DNA of 64,000 nucleotides. It comes from Tachypleus tridentatus (Eukaryota > Arthropoda > Merostomata > Xiphosura > Limulidae). The stretch is from positions 25,722,400 through 25,786,399 of the forward strand of contig NC_134828.1 of NCBI RefSeq assembly GCF_004210375.1. Reading direction: 5' to 3'. Under the pieces are notes generated by a model. The model was not told the DNA's origin. It saw only the letters and a program-made list of their open reading frames with translations, and made no database searches. Position 1 is the stretch's first letter, and each line of letters opens with the position of its first letter. Both the position numbers and the translations under genes were made by a program. Of the stretch, positions 11,926 to 23,900 are shown in pieces.

Positions 11926-13700
11926 ACATAGTGGGCTAAATGTAGAAAGTTATATGATCAAATTGATGAATATCCGTAATCTTTCCTATATCCCAGTCTT
12001 AAAAATAACAGTGTTCACTGTTTGTTATAAGTAGTTGTGTACAAAGTGAGTACTTTGAAATGGACTTAATCATGTAATGTTGTTCATAAGTTTAATTTAT
12101 ACATTGTAGTTTAGTTCTATGTTTAACAACCATCATCACAAGCATTTTATCAGGTGTAGGATTTTATGAAAACAAAAAACTGACAGAATATTCATATGTA
12201 AATTGCAAGAGGTTTTTAGTTGTACTTGCATTTTAGCAGTTTGTGACACATTAGGGAGGCGGTATGTAGGTCCCTGATATTGTAAAGGTTTGGGAAATGC
12301 TAGTTTAAATGATTTTGTGGAAACTTATTGATCTCATTTGGATTTTCAACTATCTGCAACAATGTATATAGTTTTGTATTATTTGATTTTGAATATTAAC
12401 TATAAAAAGTGTAATATATGCTAAAAACACTTGTAAAATATTCATTTTAAAACTACAAAGTTTTCCACATTATATTTTCATATGATACAAAGATATTATG
12501 TTTGTTATCTCAAGTCCAATAATTTAGGTTCTTGTTGGAGAAGTTATTTGACTTAATATAACTTTTGTAACTGATATAACTTTGAAATAAATAAATATAT
12601 GTATATATGATTATTACTATATCTTATGTGCTGTTGGAGGAGTCTTTTGGGTTATTTGAGTTTTAAAAAGTTCAAATTCTAGTCTATTTACTCATAACAA
12701 AAAATATTTTCTTCCTTTAGCTACAAGTTCTTCAAGTTAACTGTTCACTAATAGGCTTCAGTCCACAGAATATACCAATACAAATACCACTATTTTTTTT
12801 TTATCTTGTACTCTACACAATATATATATATATATGATCTTCACCCTTTGATGGAAAAAAAAACAAATTGAAATTTCTGTCAATGAACTGACTGGCTAAT
12901 TGGTAGATAAACTGACCAAATCATGTACTAGCTGCTAAACACAAATATCAATAATGATGTACTGTATGTTAACATGCATTTTATATTACTGAAACTGTGA
13001 AGAAAATTCCAAACATTAAGTCACCTATCATTCATTCTATATCAAAACTCCACTGGCTAATCAGCAATACATAGTAGCTTAACTGGGAAAATAAACATTC
13101 AACATTCTTTTATTATTGTTTTTTTACATATTTTAAAAAGCTTACAAACATAAAATGCTTTAATCACTTTAAAATCAATGTTTCTGATAAACCTGCAAAT
13201 TAAAGCACTTGACTTTGTATACTTATAAGCTAATATCTTCAAAGCCCTAACTATTAAAAAGAATGAATTTTTTTTAGATAGTAATATTTAGGTTTAAAAA
13301 GGAGTTGTAGCAAATAATCTTGACTGTTTTTAAAGAGATAATACTGATATTGCTGTGTCCATAACAACCATATCAAGAACTTGGATAGTATAGGTATATG
13401 TGTCATTTGTTCTGAAAGATTTAAACTCTTTTTGTATCACCACTTATATATTGTAACATCTATTTATTTATTTCAAGCGGTTTAAATTACATCCAGAAGA
13501 CGTTTTGTCCTGAATAATTCACATTAAGTGTGACGCTGTATGTAGAAAGCCATTGTTTTGTCGTGTTGTGTGCTGTAGTAACCCATAAAATTGGCTTTAT
13601 CAAAGTTTAGTAAGTATTCTTTAAAGGAATCATGAAACTGTACATGAATTTGGGAGAAAATATAATTGCGTGTTTGCTACACACCAGATGAAATTTTATA
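11926..13700. other. Intergenic sequence downstream of PIGV
   Basis: Contains AATAAATAAATA near 12585-12600, a plausible polyadenylation region, and (TA)n at about 12823. No other feature recognised. Confidence 0.5.
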
Positions 13701-13714
13701 TCTGACAAAACTAC

Positions 13715-13850
13715 TTTATCTGCAGCCATCCCTAATTTTAACTACTGATCAGAAGAAGGAAGGCAGCCAGTTATCAACACACTGCTATCAAACTAAGGAA
13801 CTGAAAGTCGCTGTTATAGCACACTCACACTTAAAGTGGAGTGAATACTT
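13715..13850 (-). repeat. Highly diverged SINE piece
   Basis: CAGCCATCCCTAATTTTAAC and GAAGGCAGCCAGTTATCAAC match the reversed SINE-A body (GCCGTCCCTAATTTAGCAG, GAAGGCAGCTAGTCATCACC). The open frame over it (13666-13920) is therefore unlikely to be a gene. Confidence 0.5.
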
Positions 13851-14381
13851 TATGATTAATGTATGGTTTCAAATTCAACTTGCTAGAAATTTAAAAAAAA
13901 AATGTACGAAATGTCACTGAGTTAAAAGAACTATGGTATTTTGTGGGAACAAAGTGGTTCAAGTTTTACTGAGTAAAACTAAGTAGATGTTAAAAGAATG
14001 ATATAGCAATCTTAAAAATATTATCAGTAATCTGTTTTTTTATTACATACAAGAATTATAAAAAAAAATTGTACTCCTATTTTGAAAGATATAACTTAAT
14101 ATCAGTGCATGTAGATAGACATCTATTGGTATTAAAAGTATTTTGCATGAAATTATCCATTATTGAAAAGTGTTTATTTTAAATAATTTGAAGAAATAAT
14201 AGAGATAAACATTTAAACCTTGCAAGAGAGCTCGTATTATTTTTCTTACGAGGGCATTGCCGTATCGTTGTTTTTCATTCACAGCATCTGACACTGTAAG
14301 AGACAGACATTTTCCACTCAACCGGCAAAAGATGTCGCAATTGTTGATCCTTCTGATGCGCAAAGCGGCTTATACTGTAAC

Positions 14382-14650
14382 GTTTGTTTGTTTGTTTTTT
14401 GGAATTTCGCACAAAGCTACTCGAGGGCTATCTGTGCTAGCCGTCCCTAATTTAGCAGTGTAAGACTAGAGGGAAGACAGCTAGTAATCACCACCCACCG
14501 CCAACTCTTGGGCTACTCTTTTACCAACGAATAGTGGGATTGACCGTAACATTATACGCCCCCACAGCTGGGAGGGCGAGCATGTTTAGCGCGACGCGGG
14601 CGCGAACCCGTGACCCTCGGATTACGAGTCGCACGCCTTACGCGCTTGGC
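14382..14650 (-). repeat. SINE-A copy, left arm of a head-to-head pair
   Basis: Starts with the reversed tail GTTTGTTTGTTTGTTTTTTG and runs to the reversed tRNA head (CGCACGCCTTACGCGCTTGG). It abuts a + copy head to head at about 14645-14651. Confidence 0.93.
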
Positions 14651-14918
14651 CAGGTGGTTAAGGCACTCGACTCGTATTCTGAGGGTCGCAGGTTCGAACC
14701 CCCGTCGCACCAAACGTGCTCGCTCGCCCTTTCAGCCGTGGGGGCGTTAGAATGTTATGGTCAATCTCACTATTCGTTGATAAAAGAGTAGCCCAAGAGT
14801 TGGCGGTGGGTGGTGATGACTAGTTGCCTTCCCTCTAGTCTTACACTGCAAAATTAGGGGCGGCTAGCACAGATAGCCCTCATGTAGCTTTGCCCGAAAT
14901 TCTAAACAAACTAACGAA
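14645..14918 (+). repeat. SINE-A copy, right arm of a head-to-head pair
   Basis: Head TTGGCCAGGTGGTTAAGGCA, B box GGTTCGAACCC, complete body, tail AAATTCTAAACAAAC. It shares the short palindromic TTGGCCA with the copy on its left. Confidence 0.93.
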
Positions 14919-14957
14919 ACTTCTCGAGAAAAATAGATACAATTTAATATAAAGATT

Positions 14958-15232
14958 GTTTTTTTTTTTGTTTGTTTGGAAATTTCGCACAAAGCTACTC
15001 GAGGGCTATCTGTGCTAGCCGTCCCTAATTTAGCAGTGTAAGACTAGAGGGAAGGCAGCTAGTCATCACCACCCACCGCCAACTCTTGGGCTACTCTTTA
15101 CCAACGAATAGTGGGATTGACCGTCACATTATACACCCCACGGCTGGGAGGGTGAGCATGTTTAACGCGGGCGCGAACCCGCGACCCTCGGATTACGAGT
15201 CGCACGCCTTACGCGCTAGGCCATGCCGGGCC
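14958..15232 (-). repeat. SINE-A copy with target-site duplication
   Basis: Full length, reversed. Flanked by TAATATAAAGA at 14945-14955 and 15233-15243, an intact retroposition duplication. Confidence 0.94.
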
Positions 15233-15280
15233 TAATATAAAGAACGAAGTCAACTTCAACCTTTTTTGAACAACGTTTTT

Positions 15281-15559
15281 ACAAAATAAATAAAAAATTA
15301 GAAATTTAAAAACCTGCAAACAGGGATCGTGAAAAAGAAAGTAAATAAACAAGGCTAGAGATACTTCAGGTATTATTTACTCAAACTATAAGCCCCTATT
15401 TCGGTTTCATGTAGTTATCTAGAATTCATTTTATGGAATCGAAATACGAATTTGTAGTTTGAATAAATAATGTCTACAGTATCTCCGGCCTTGTTTTCTT
15501 ATTGTTTTACGATTCCAATTTGCAAATTTTTAAATACCCATATTGTTATTTATTTTGTT
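15281..15559. repeat. Long foldback (hairpin) element
   Basis: The left arm (ACAAAATAAATAA...AAACAAGGCTAGAGATACT...TTATTTACTCAAACTA...TATTTCG) is the imperfect inverse of the right arm (CGAAATACG...TAGTTTGAATAAATAAT...AGTATCTCCGGCCTTGTT...TTATTTATTTTGT). Arms are about 120 bp; the loop is about 30 bp, around TTATCTAGAATTCATTTTAT. It looks like a foldback MITE; no coding capacity. Confidence 0.78.
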
Positions 15560-17223
15560 TATGGGCAAATGATAACTTAGAATGGTAGCTAACCTCATAC
15601 ATTGCAGCATTAATAAACATACGGAGTAGCTAACTAATACGGTTCATGATGATTTACTGTAGTTATTGACTATTTGATATTATTCGTTTGAGATGCAAAA
15701 TGTTAAGCGTTAGCTGGTGATTGCGATGAAAGTTCGTTTGAAAATATATTGAGTATTTATAGTTTCTGTGTTACTAAATTCTGTATATGCCAAGACAAAG
15801 ATACAAATCTCTCGAAGTACGTATAAAATTTTATATGTAGAAAAGCAGCCTGTTCAAATAAAACATGTATGTCTAATATATTGCTTTAAATAAACCTTTG
15901 TGTTCTTTAAAGTAAATATTATACGAAAGTGTATTATAAAATTTACTATTATATGTATTGATTTCTTTCTACTCCTTCACTTCATACATAATACAGGGTT
16001 TGGCTCTCGAAGGTACCATTTGTGCAGTGTACAAAACATTGAGTACCTGCGTATTATAGTCATCTTATGTCCATCTATTATTTGCTAGTAATTTCCTGTT
16101 TCACACTATATTTAAGCTTTTTAAAGGAACAACTTATATGTGTAAGAAAGCTAACTTCAAGGGATAAAGATAACATCGTTTATGCTATAATTATGATGTT
16201 TTTAGATTATGTAAAATATAAAAGAAACAAATCGACTTTTCAATACACCTACGATTTTTGCAGTACCTTATTTAATATTCTGCAAAAGGTTTGAGTGCAA
16301 TACATCAAACTACTTTTGTTGTTGGCTGGCAAGAAAATAAGATTTACAAAAGGGCCGTTTTACTTTTTGTAAGTCTAACAAGTGTGCTTTTTTGTATATT
16401 TCTATGTGCCCAGCTTTAGCAGCCAATAGCAACGTTTTTAAAATGTTGTTTTAACTGAATCTTTACTATTTAATTAATTTTGTTCTAACTTTTTATTATG
16501 GTTTTGTGCAATTCCTTGCGACTCATATTATGAATCACAATCATGGGTCACGACACCAAAACCGCATGGAAACTAAATAAAAGACAATTTTTAATTGTTA
16601 TGTTACTGAGAGCAGGTAATAGACACATATGCCAGCTTATCATATTAAGAATACTGGTTTAAATTTTTAATGTATCATCTATTTTGTTCCCCCTTGTAAA
16701 AAAAGAAATGTTCTTCTTTTAAAGTTATTTATTAGGGATGACAGCTTGATTTTAAAAATTACAAAGATGGGAACTTATTAAAAAGTCAATAATTGGATAT
16801 CTTGAATTTTAATAACAGTTAAGTTAAAAGTCAATTGTATTAAAAATTTTCAACAAAAAATACATTTTTCTCTAAATTATTGGGTCTTGAGCTTTGATGT
16901 ATTGACAGAAACCCACATCACCATGAGAGTGATGTCACAGCTAATTACATTATTTTAGGTTGTTTTATTAGTAAACTTCAGTGTTATTGTTTTAACTGCG
17001 CAGGCTTGGTATGTCTGAGGGTTTGTGTGCTCAGACTTTAAATTAGATGGTTCATGGTTAGTGGCCCGTTGCCACAAAAACGAGCTATCAAAGTGACAGT
17101 CAAATCACAAGAGTTGGTTGTGGTGTGTGGATGCTGTTGACTAGCTTTCTTCTGTTTCGTCTTTGATGTTATAAGACTGCCGTACACTGACAGATCTTTG
17201 TGCAGCTTTGCACAGAAACTTTA
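15560..17223. other. Intergenic sequence
   Basis: AT-rich. About 17030-17165 has weak similarity to the SINE-A body (GGTTGTGGTGTGTGGATGCTGTTGACTAGC-like order) on the + strand and may be an old copy. Nothing else recognised. Confidence 0.45.
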
Positions 17224-17441
17224 GGTTTGGTTTGAATTTCGCACAAAGCTACACGGGGTGTATTTGCGCTAGCCGTCCCTATTTTGTAGGGTAAGAGTAG
17301 AGGGAAGGCATCCATCACCAAGTCTTTTACTAATGAACGGTGTAAGATCGACAGGTCGCGGATATTTGGTGTAACGAGATTTGAACCCGTGACCCTCATA
17401 TTGCGAGTTGAGTGCCTAAACCAGCTGGCCTTGACGGGCCC
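17224..17441 (-). repeat. SINE-A copy, internally shortened
   Basis: Reversed tail GAATTTCGCACAAAGCTACA, body with an internal deletion, and a tRNA-like end with AACCCGTGACCCTCATATTG and CCAGCTGGCC. Confidence 0.88.
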
Positions 17442-17919
17442 CTAAAACTTTAGAACAAGAAACTTAGATACGGTTACATAAAAAAAACTAAAAATATGTT
17501 AGTGTAAGCTTTAGCATATGCTTGTAAAAATAATTTTAGAGAGAGTAAATATTACGGGTAGTAAAAAAATTAACCATAAAATATAAGAAGCAATATAACT
17601 TCTTAAAATTTTCACTGACTCATCAAGAGAATAAACCAAAACATATTTTTAATACTTTACAGTTACGCTTAAACATACCTAGAAATTGTAAAATAAGTGG
17701 AACATCTATGCGATATTCAGAAAGAAAGAATATTAATCGAAATATTTATCAGAAATCTCTCTACACTTCCTCCAAATCATTTACCACAGATGTTTTGCGG
17801 CCTCTGGTGGGTTTATCCTGTGAAATGTGGGAAGGAGGCAGCATTGGAAATACGTTGTGTGTATTTTCAAATTCATAGTAATATTAGTATTAAATTTAAT
17901 ATTATTGACACTTGCAGTC
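17442..17919. other. Region upstream of PINX1 start codon
   Basis: Should contain the PINX1 promoter and 5'UTR; no TATA box or initiator stands out. A slightly GC-richer stretch lies at about 17795-17860. Confidence 0.4.
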
Positions 17920-17992
17920 ATGTCTATGTTAGCTGAACCTAAACGCAAAGTTACATGGAGTTTAAATCCTCGTGGGAAACAGTGGTCTGAAG
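17920..17992 (+). CDS. PINX1: PINX1 coding exon 1
   Basis: Encodes MSMLAEPKRK followed by VTWSLNPRGKQWSE and one base of the next codon (phase 1); donor GTATCA at 17993. The MSMLAE start and the W-x-x-x-P segment are family hallmarks. A CTTGCAG just before the ATG (17911-17917) could be the acceptor of a 5'UTR intron, but no upstream exon was identified. Confidence 0.9.
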
Positions 17993-20900
17993 GTATCAGT
18001 ATTATTATTACAATTATGAAATATTATGTACTTTATTTTACTTTCAGCTTATGTGACGATACATGATGTTATTAAGCCAAACTCAATAATTGGTTAACTT
18101 GGATAAGTTGTAAATGTTACTGTAAGCAGTCTATAGACATAGTTTAAAAAATACTTTCATTTTCAACTATAATTTCTGATTTGTCCATGTGTGACGCGTG
18201 TATTATGATTGAAATATACGAGTTTCTGTTTATTGACAATGGTTTACTGTTGTTTCTCATTTGTAATTGTAAACAGTTAAATGCGTTTTGAAGAAACTGG
18301 TTCGTACTCGTATTAACACTCATTAGTTGTTCAGGAAAAATTATTTTAATTGATAAAAATGGTGTTTAGAACACATATTGTGGTAATTGTTGTGTTCCTA
18401 CTGGCTTGGTGGGTGTCTTGTTGGTACTGAATATGGTAGATGTAGTCTGATTAACATAATACATTCTTATTTGATTTTGTATTTTAAGAATTAAAATTAT
18501 TGCAGTTGATTGTTTGGAAATAATGTTAATAGTTTGTTCTGATATTATATAATACTGAAAGGTTTTTACTAATGGACTGCACCTATCTAGGAAGTGTTTG
18601 ATGATATTTTGAGCTACTATCACTGATTTTTGTCAGGGAAAGATATGCTCGAGCAGCTGAGAACATTGTACAAAACTTCCTATAAAGATGTAGTCAGTTG
18701 TACTTTAGTTTTTAAAATATACTCCTCTATTTAAACCTTTTCTGAAACAAGATGTTGTATAATTCTTGCAGTTCAAGTTTATTTGGGAGTAGATAGAAAA
18801 CTGGACAAGCATATTATTACCTTAAAGGGGAAGTTAATGCATAATAACCTATTTTGGGACAACATAGCACTCACAGGTCCATTTTGAATGCTCCATACTC
18901 TAAATTAGCTTAAAAACTTAAAGCCATCCATTATCATAAACAGTAAAACCTGTCTAAGGCAGAATTGCATGGGATCAAGTAAAATTTCCAGCTGAAGCAG
19001 GTTTTCTGGTTTAGACAGTGAATATGCATTTCCTTAATTATATATAATTTTTGAGCCGAACATTATACTTTCTTGACTCAAGGTAAGTAAGACGTTTATG
19101 AATAAAGTTATTATACTGTTTATGCTATATTTATTAGAATAAAAACAAAAATAGACATTCAAAATATATATAAGTACACAAAATTTTAAATTTATTTGAA
19201 GAAAGTATCTAATTTCAACTGTTTTTTTAATGGGCTCTCTAATGAGGTTAAAAGAGAATGCCAATTCTATGGCCTTTTCAGGAAGTTTATTTTCCCCCTT
19301 CATTTTTGCATACAATTTGATAGCATTAATATAACTTAACATTTGTGATGAAGTTCCTCACCATTTTGTTTATTTTCTGAATCTCTCGCTCTCTTACCAT
19401 TTTACAATTCTATTATAGATTTCAAATCAGTTTCTGTTAAAACATTCTTGTCAATGTTCACAAAACTTTCCACATTTACAGAATCATCTGCATCAATCTT
19501 CTCAAATCAGAGTTTGGATTTCGCTAGAATTGTCATAACAAACAACTTCTCCACAATCTCTGCCATTATCAAGAATAAACCCACAGTTTCAAAAGCACAT
19601 TCGTCTTTTACACATTTGATTAAATGACTTAAAAATACAATTGCATCTAACATGTCAATTTTCATGGTAATTTCAGATGCTCTCTTACAGTGGTCCATGT
19701 TTGCAATAATATGCTGAAGCATCAATTTTCTGTATTTCAATTTTATACGCTGTGTAATTCCATTATCTAGTGGCTGTAGAACTGATGTTGTACATGGAGG
19801 TAGAAAGACTAAATAAACATTTGAAAGTTGAACTTTTGGGTGACAATCAGTGATGTCGAGAAAACCCACTTGTAGAAAAATATATGTTTGTGAACCTGAC
19901 AATGACTGAAGAAGGTCAAAACGTTGTTCACTCCTCTACGTAAAAAATTTTCTCAACCCAAACGAACCGTTTGTATATATATATTTTTGGGTGACAAGTT
20001 GTATTATCTAGGAAAAGTAGAATGTTTCTATTTTCTTGTTCCATTCTTTTGTTTATTTGAACTGCAAAAATAATAACAGCAGAAAAAAGAACAAAATATT
20101 TAACTAATGTCCAAGAATTTATTAATATTTAAAGAAATTATTAATTAAGTAAATTAATATTTAATCAAAAATATTTTTTCCAGCTTACTCAGGTTTTAAC
20201 CCTACTTGTTGATAGATGAGGTAGGTGAAAGAGTTTTCCATCTGCATTATGCAGGTTCTGCCATATAGAGGGCCTTTCATAACAGAAATTTTAAGCTAAT
20301 GCTGCAAAATTTGAATATTTGTGGCTTGTAAAGGTTTTTGCCCTATGCAGTTTCCAGCTTAGACAAGTTTTACTGTATATACTAATCAAGCATTTTTTAA
20401 AACTTGCTTAAATTTACTGTTTCTACATCTGATGGCATCCTATTCCAAAGGCCAACCACCATGTTAGAAAAATAAAACTGTCTTAGCTGGAGATAATTCC
20501 TACTCTGCTAAAATTTATACTTGTGTCCCCTAGTCCTGCTATTTTTAATGTTAAATATAAAAAAAACAACAATGATTCATTAACATTGTCAGTTCCTTTA
20601 CAACCTCAAACACCTTAATCCTGAGGTCCTCAAACTGTGGTCCATGATAGTACTTAAGGGGGCCTGCAGTAATACATCAAATATATATATTAGTTTTATA
20701 ATGTCTTAGCATTTTATTTATTACTTTTTCAGTAAATGGTAATTTCATAAATTTGACTTTCATTCAGTATATCTGTAGATAAAACCCGTTTGCCCTACTG
20801 CTAGCAAAAGCAGCACACTGTTAAGGTTATTCCCATCTAAGTTATAATTTAAATGTTGATAAGTCATATGCATTATCTTGTATATAGTTTAATGAAAAAT

Positions 20901-23900
20901 CCATCTGTCATGTAATAGTCCTTGATGGTGAGAAAACACTTGTAGAGAGAAACATGTATATGTAAAAGTGACTGGTATGGGTTAAGAAAATTCTATGTAT
21001 ATTTATTTGCCCAACTTATCTAAATCCCTTTGTAAAGCAACATCCTCTTTACAGTTAGCAACACCTAATACCTTAATTCCATCTGCAAATTTAAGTAATT
21101 TATTGACTGTTTTTTATGTCATCAATGTAAATCAGAAAGAGCAAATGCCCTAAGAATGAGCCCTGAGGCATCCCACTTGTGCCATTAATCTAGGTTGACA
21201 GAACTCCATTTGTAACAACCATATGTGTCTTCTGTCAAGTTATTCTTCTATCTAGTTTGCTAACTTATCCCTCACACACATATATAGACAAACTTTTTTA
21301 CAAGCATTTTATATGACACCTTGTCAAATGCTTTCCACTGTTTGAACTATCCGTTTGAACTACCTGTTAGTGTTCCTGGTGAGTTATTATTATAATTTTG
21401 CTACACATCTTTTAAACCTTTTTATTACTTTCCTTTTAAAAATGGCCATAATATCAAATACCTCGGAATTAGGACTGGAAAGGCGAACTTCAGGTGAGTG
21501 ATGGTGGTTTTTGTACTTACCTGTTAGTCTCCCTGGCAAGTTATGATAATTACAATTATACTACAGAAAGCCCTTTACAACTTTAATTACTGTAGTTTTC
21601 CATTAACGTTGTAGACTAGATGTAAACATTGGTCTTATGCTATTTATGTTTTTGTTTTACCTTAATTTCCTTTCATGAATTTTACTAAATTTACTTTTTA
21701 CTGGATGTTTGGCACAGATAGCCTAGCTGCTTTGTGCCATAAAACACTAAATCAACCAACCAACCAAATGCTTTTCAAAAATCCAAGTTCAATAAGCATA
21801 TACATCAGCAGTAACCTTTTCAAAGAACATAAACAGGTTTGTAAGACTTGATTTTCCCTCAGTGAAATTGTATTAACTATTTAGTAAAATTTTAAACTTT
21901 GTTAAATGACTTTGGAAAGCATCTTTTAACTGACTTTCCAAAACTTTTTCTACAACTGATGTAAGACTAATGAGTGTATAATTACTGGGACAATTTGTAT
22001 CACTTCTTTTGTAAAGAGGAGTTACATTAACTAACTTTCCTCTGGTATCTGCCCACTATTCTAGGACTGAAAAAAAAATTGTAGTGTCTCACGTATCAAA
22101 TCTATAATCTCCTTCAAAACCCTTGGGGAAATATCTGACCCAGGAGCCTTATTATTCTTTAAAATTATTCGCTTTATTCTAATCATTTCAGAATTAATGT
22201 AGTTATCTTGTTTGAATTTGTTTCCATTTATCAATCATTCAAGATATGGAATACTGCTTAAATGTTGTTAGTAAAACACTGAAGAAAAAGCAAAATTTAA
22301 AAACCCAACCATCTCAAAATCATCATATTCTAGGCCTTCCTTTCTTATTTCTCAAGGGTCCTACCACAGTAATAATATTTTGTTTACCCATAATGTACTT
22401 AAGGAAATCCTTTTAATTTTTACAATTTCAGCCAACCTTTTCTTATGCATCCTTTTTGATGTTCTAATTTCCCATTTCATAAACCTTCTTGATATTCTAT
22501 AATCTTTTAAGTCTCCTTTCACATCATTTGTCATTTGATTAATCCAGCTTTTCACCTACGATAATCTGTAAAATATATTTCCAAATCTGTTAGTTTTTTT
22601 TTCTAATAAAGAATATCTCCAGACCAGCACTCATTTGTTTGTATTGGCACTTAAGTAAATGTCGCATTTTGTATACTACTTGATTACTCCATTTCACCTT
22701 TAGAAGTGAAAAAAAATTGTTTTCAAGTCTGTCAGAGGTTTTCTGTTATGTAGAGTAAAATAATATTAAGCTGTCGTATATTTGTTAGAGGCTGTTAATT
22801 GAAATAGTGATATTTTATATAGCATTTGATTAACCCAGTTTTTTTGTATACAAACCTAAGACAATTGTTTTTAAATCTATTATAGTTTTTCTTTAATATA
22901 AGTACAATAATTCTGGACCACCATATATTTATCCAGATGGGACATTTAATGAGGACTGACTGTCATATGTGATTTGATAATTTACTTTTTTTTGTATAAT
23001 GCTTAGGGAAAATTATTTTGTGATATAAAAAAAAAAAAAACTTCCAGACCAGCAAAAACTTACTTGGAGAAAGCACTTAATCAGTTGTACATTAATCAAG
23101 AAAGATATTAAACATAATTTTACTACCAACAACAAAGCACTGAGTCAGTTATCCACCACTATGCTAAGATATTTTTGTTTAAGTGCAATATTGAGGGTGT
23201 TTTAATTAAGCATGGTATTCAAATACTGATAATTCACATATATTATTAGAGGTCATTTACTAACTACTTGTCTGACTTACCAATTGATCTATAATACTTT
23301 AATAATATTCTCAGTACAGCTAGAAATACCTAGGAGTTTAATGTGGCCAGCAGTCATTACCAAGTTATTATGTCCATATGCATCTTATCCACTTATAAAT
23401 AGCAAGCATTTGCTATCAAGTTAATAACAAGTGTCCAGTTTGTTTGGACTCCATTCTTCTACTTTTTTCTGTCCAACCAGTCTTTCCTCAACATTTATTG
23501 ATATGATTTTCTTAATCTTTTGTGTGGCACCCATCAGACCCTTTCTGAAAATTTAAATACATCATATTAACTATCTTTCTTACAGATTATAACATTCTCA
23601 AAAAATGATAAATTAGTAAGACAAGAGCTCACTTTGGTGAATCCATCTTGGTTTTTTTATGATATATTTCACTAAGTTATTTTATAAAAGTTCTTTGTCA
23701 GAAGATGGAATTTTTCCTACTGTAGAAATGAGACTTGTTGACCTAAAATTTCCAGGGCAATATTTATCATCCACTTTAAATTGTAGTAATATTAGTAACT
23801 CTAATCTTCAGACATCTGCAAACTGTATGCTGGCCTACCAGAATGAGAGGGGGGGGGGATGTTATATGTTATCTTTGACCTACTTTAAAACTCTGAAGGA

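Larger units (their letters stand above)
18941..20375 (-). mobile_element. Tigger/pogo-family DNA transposon, degenerate
   Basis: Ends match as inverted repeats: CAGTAAAACCTGTCTAAG on the left (18941) and the inverse of CAGTAAAACTTGTCTAAG on the right (ending 20375). TA follows the right end; the left side is not an exact TA. The transposase is on the - strand. About 1.4 kb remains, shorter than a full Tigger; the 5' half of the transposase is missing. Confidence 0.82.
20380..22640 (-). mobile_element. CR1/L2-like non-LTR retrotransposon, degenerate, with nested insertions
   Basis: Read on the - strand: a linker rich in basic residues (EIRTSKRMHKKRLAEIVK, about 22480-22420); NNKAPGSDISPRVLKEI (about 22180-22120); KSSLTNLFMFFEKVTADVY (about 21860-21800); KAFDKVSYKMLVKKF (about 21340-21290); GTSGMPQGSFLGHLLFLIYI (about 21190-21120); and the usual C-terminus (TRGHKYKF..., FFSNMVVGLWNRMPSDV; about 20530-20410). 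These are ordered motifs of a LINE reverse transcriptase. The YxDD segment and other parts are missing or shifted. Interrupted at 21335-21764 and near 20620-20990. Confidence 0.85.

Noticed and set aside
13666-13920. 84-codon open frame
   Set aside because: Overlaps a decayed, reversed SINE-A body; no domain recognised.
14534-14791. 85-codon open frame across the head-to-head SINEs
   Set aside because: It is translation of SINE sequence on both arms; not a gene.
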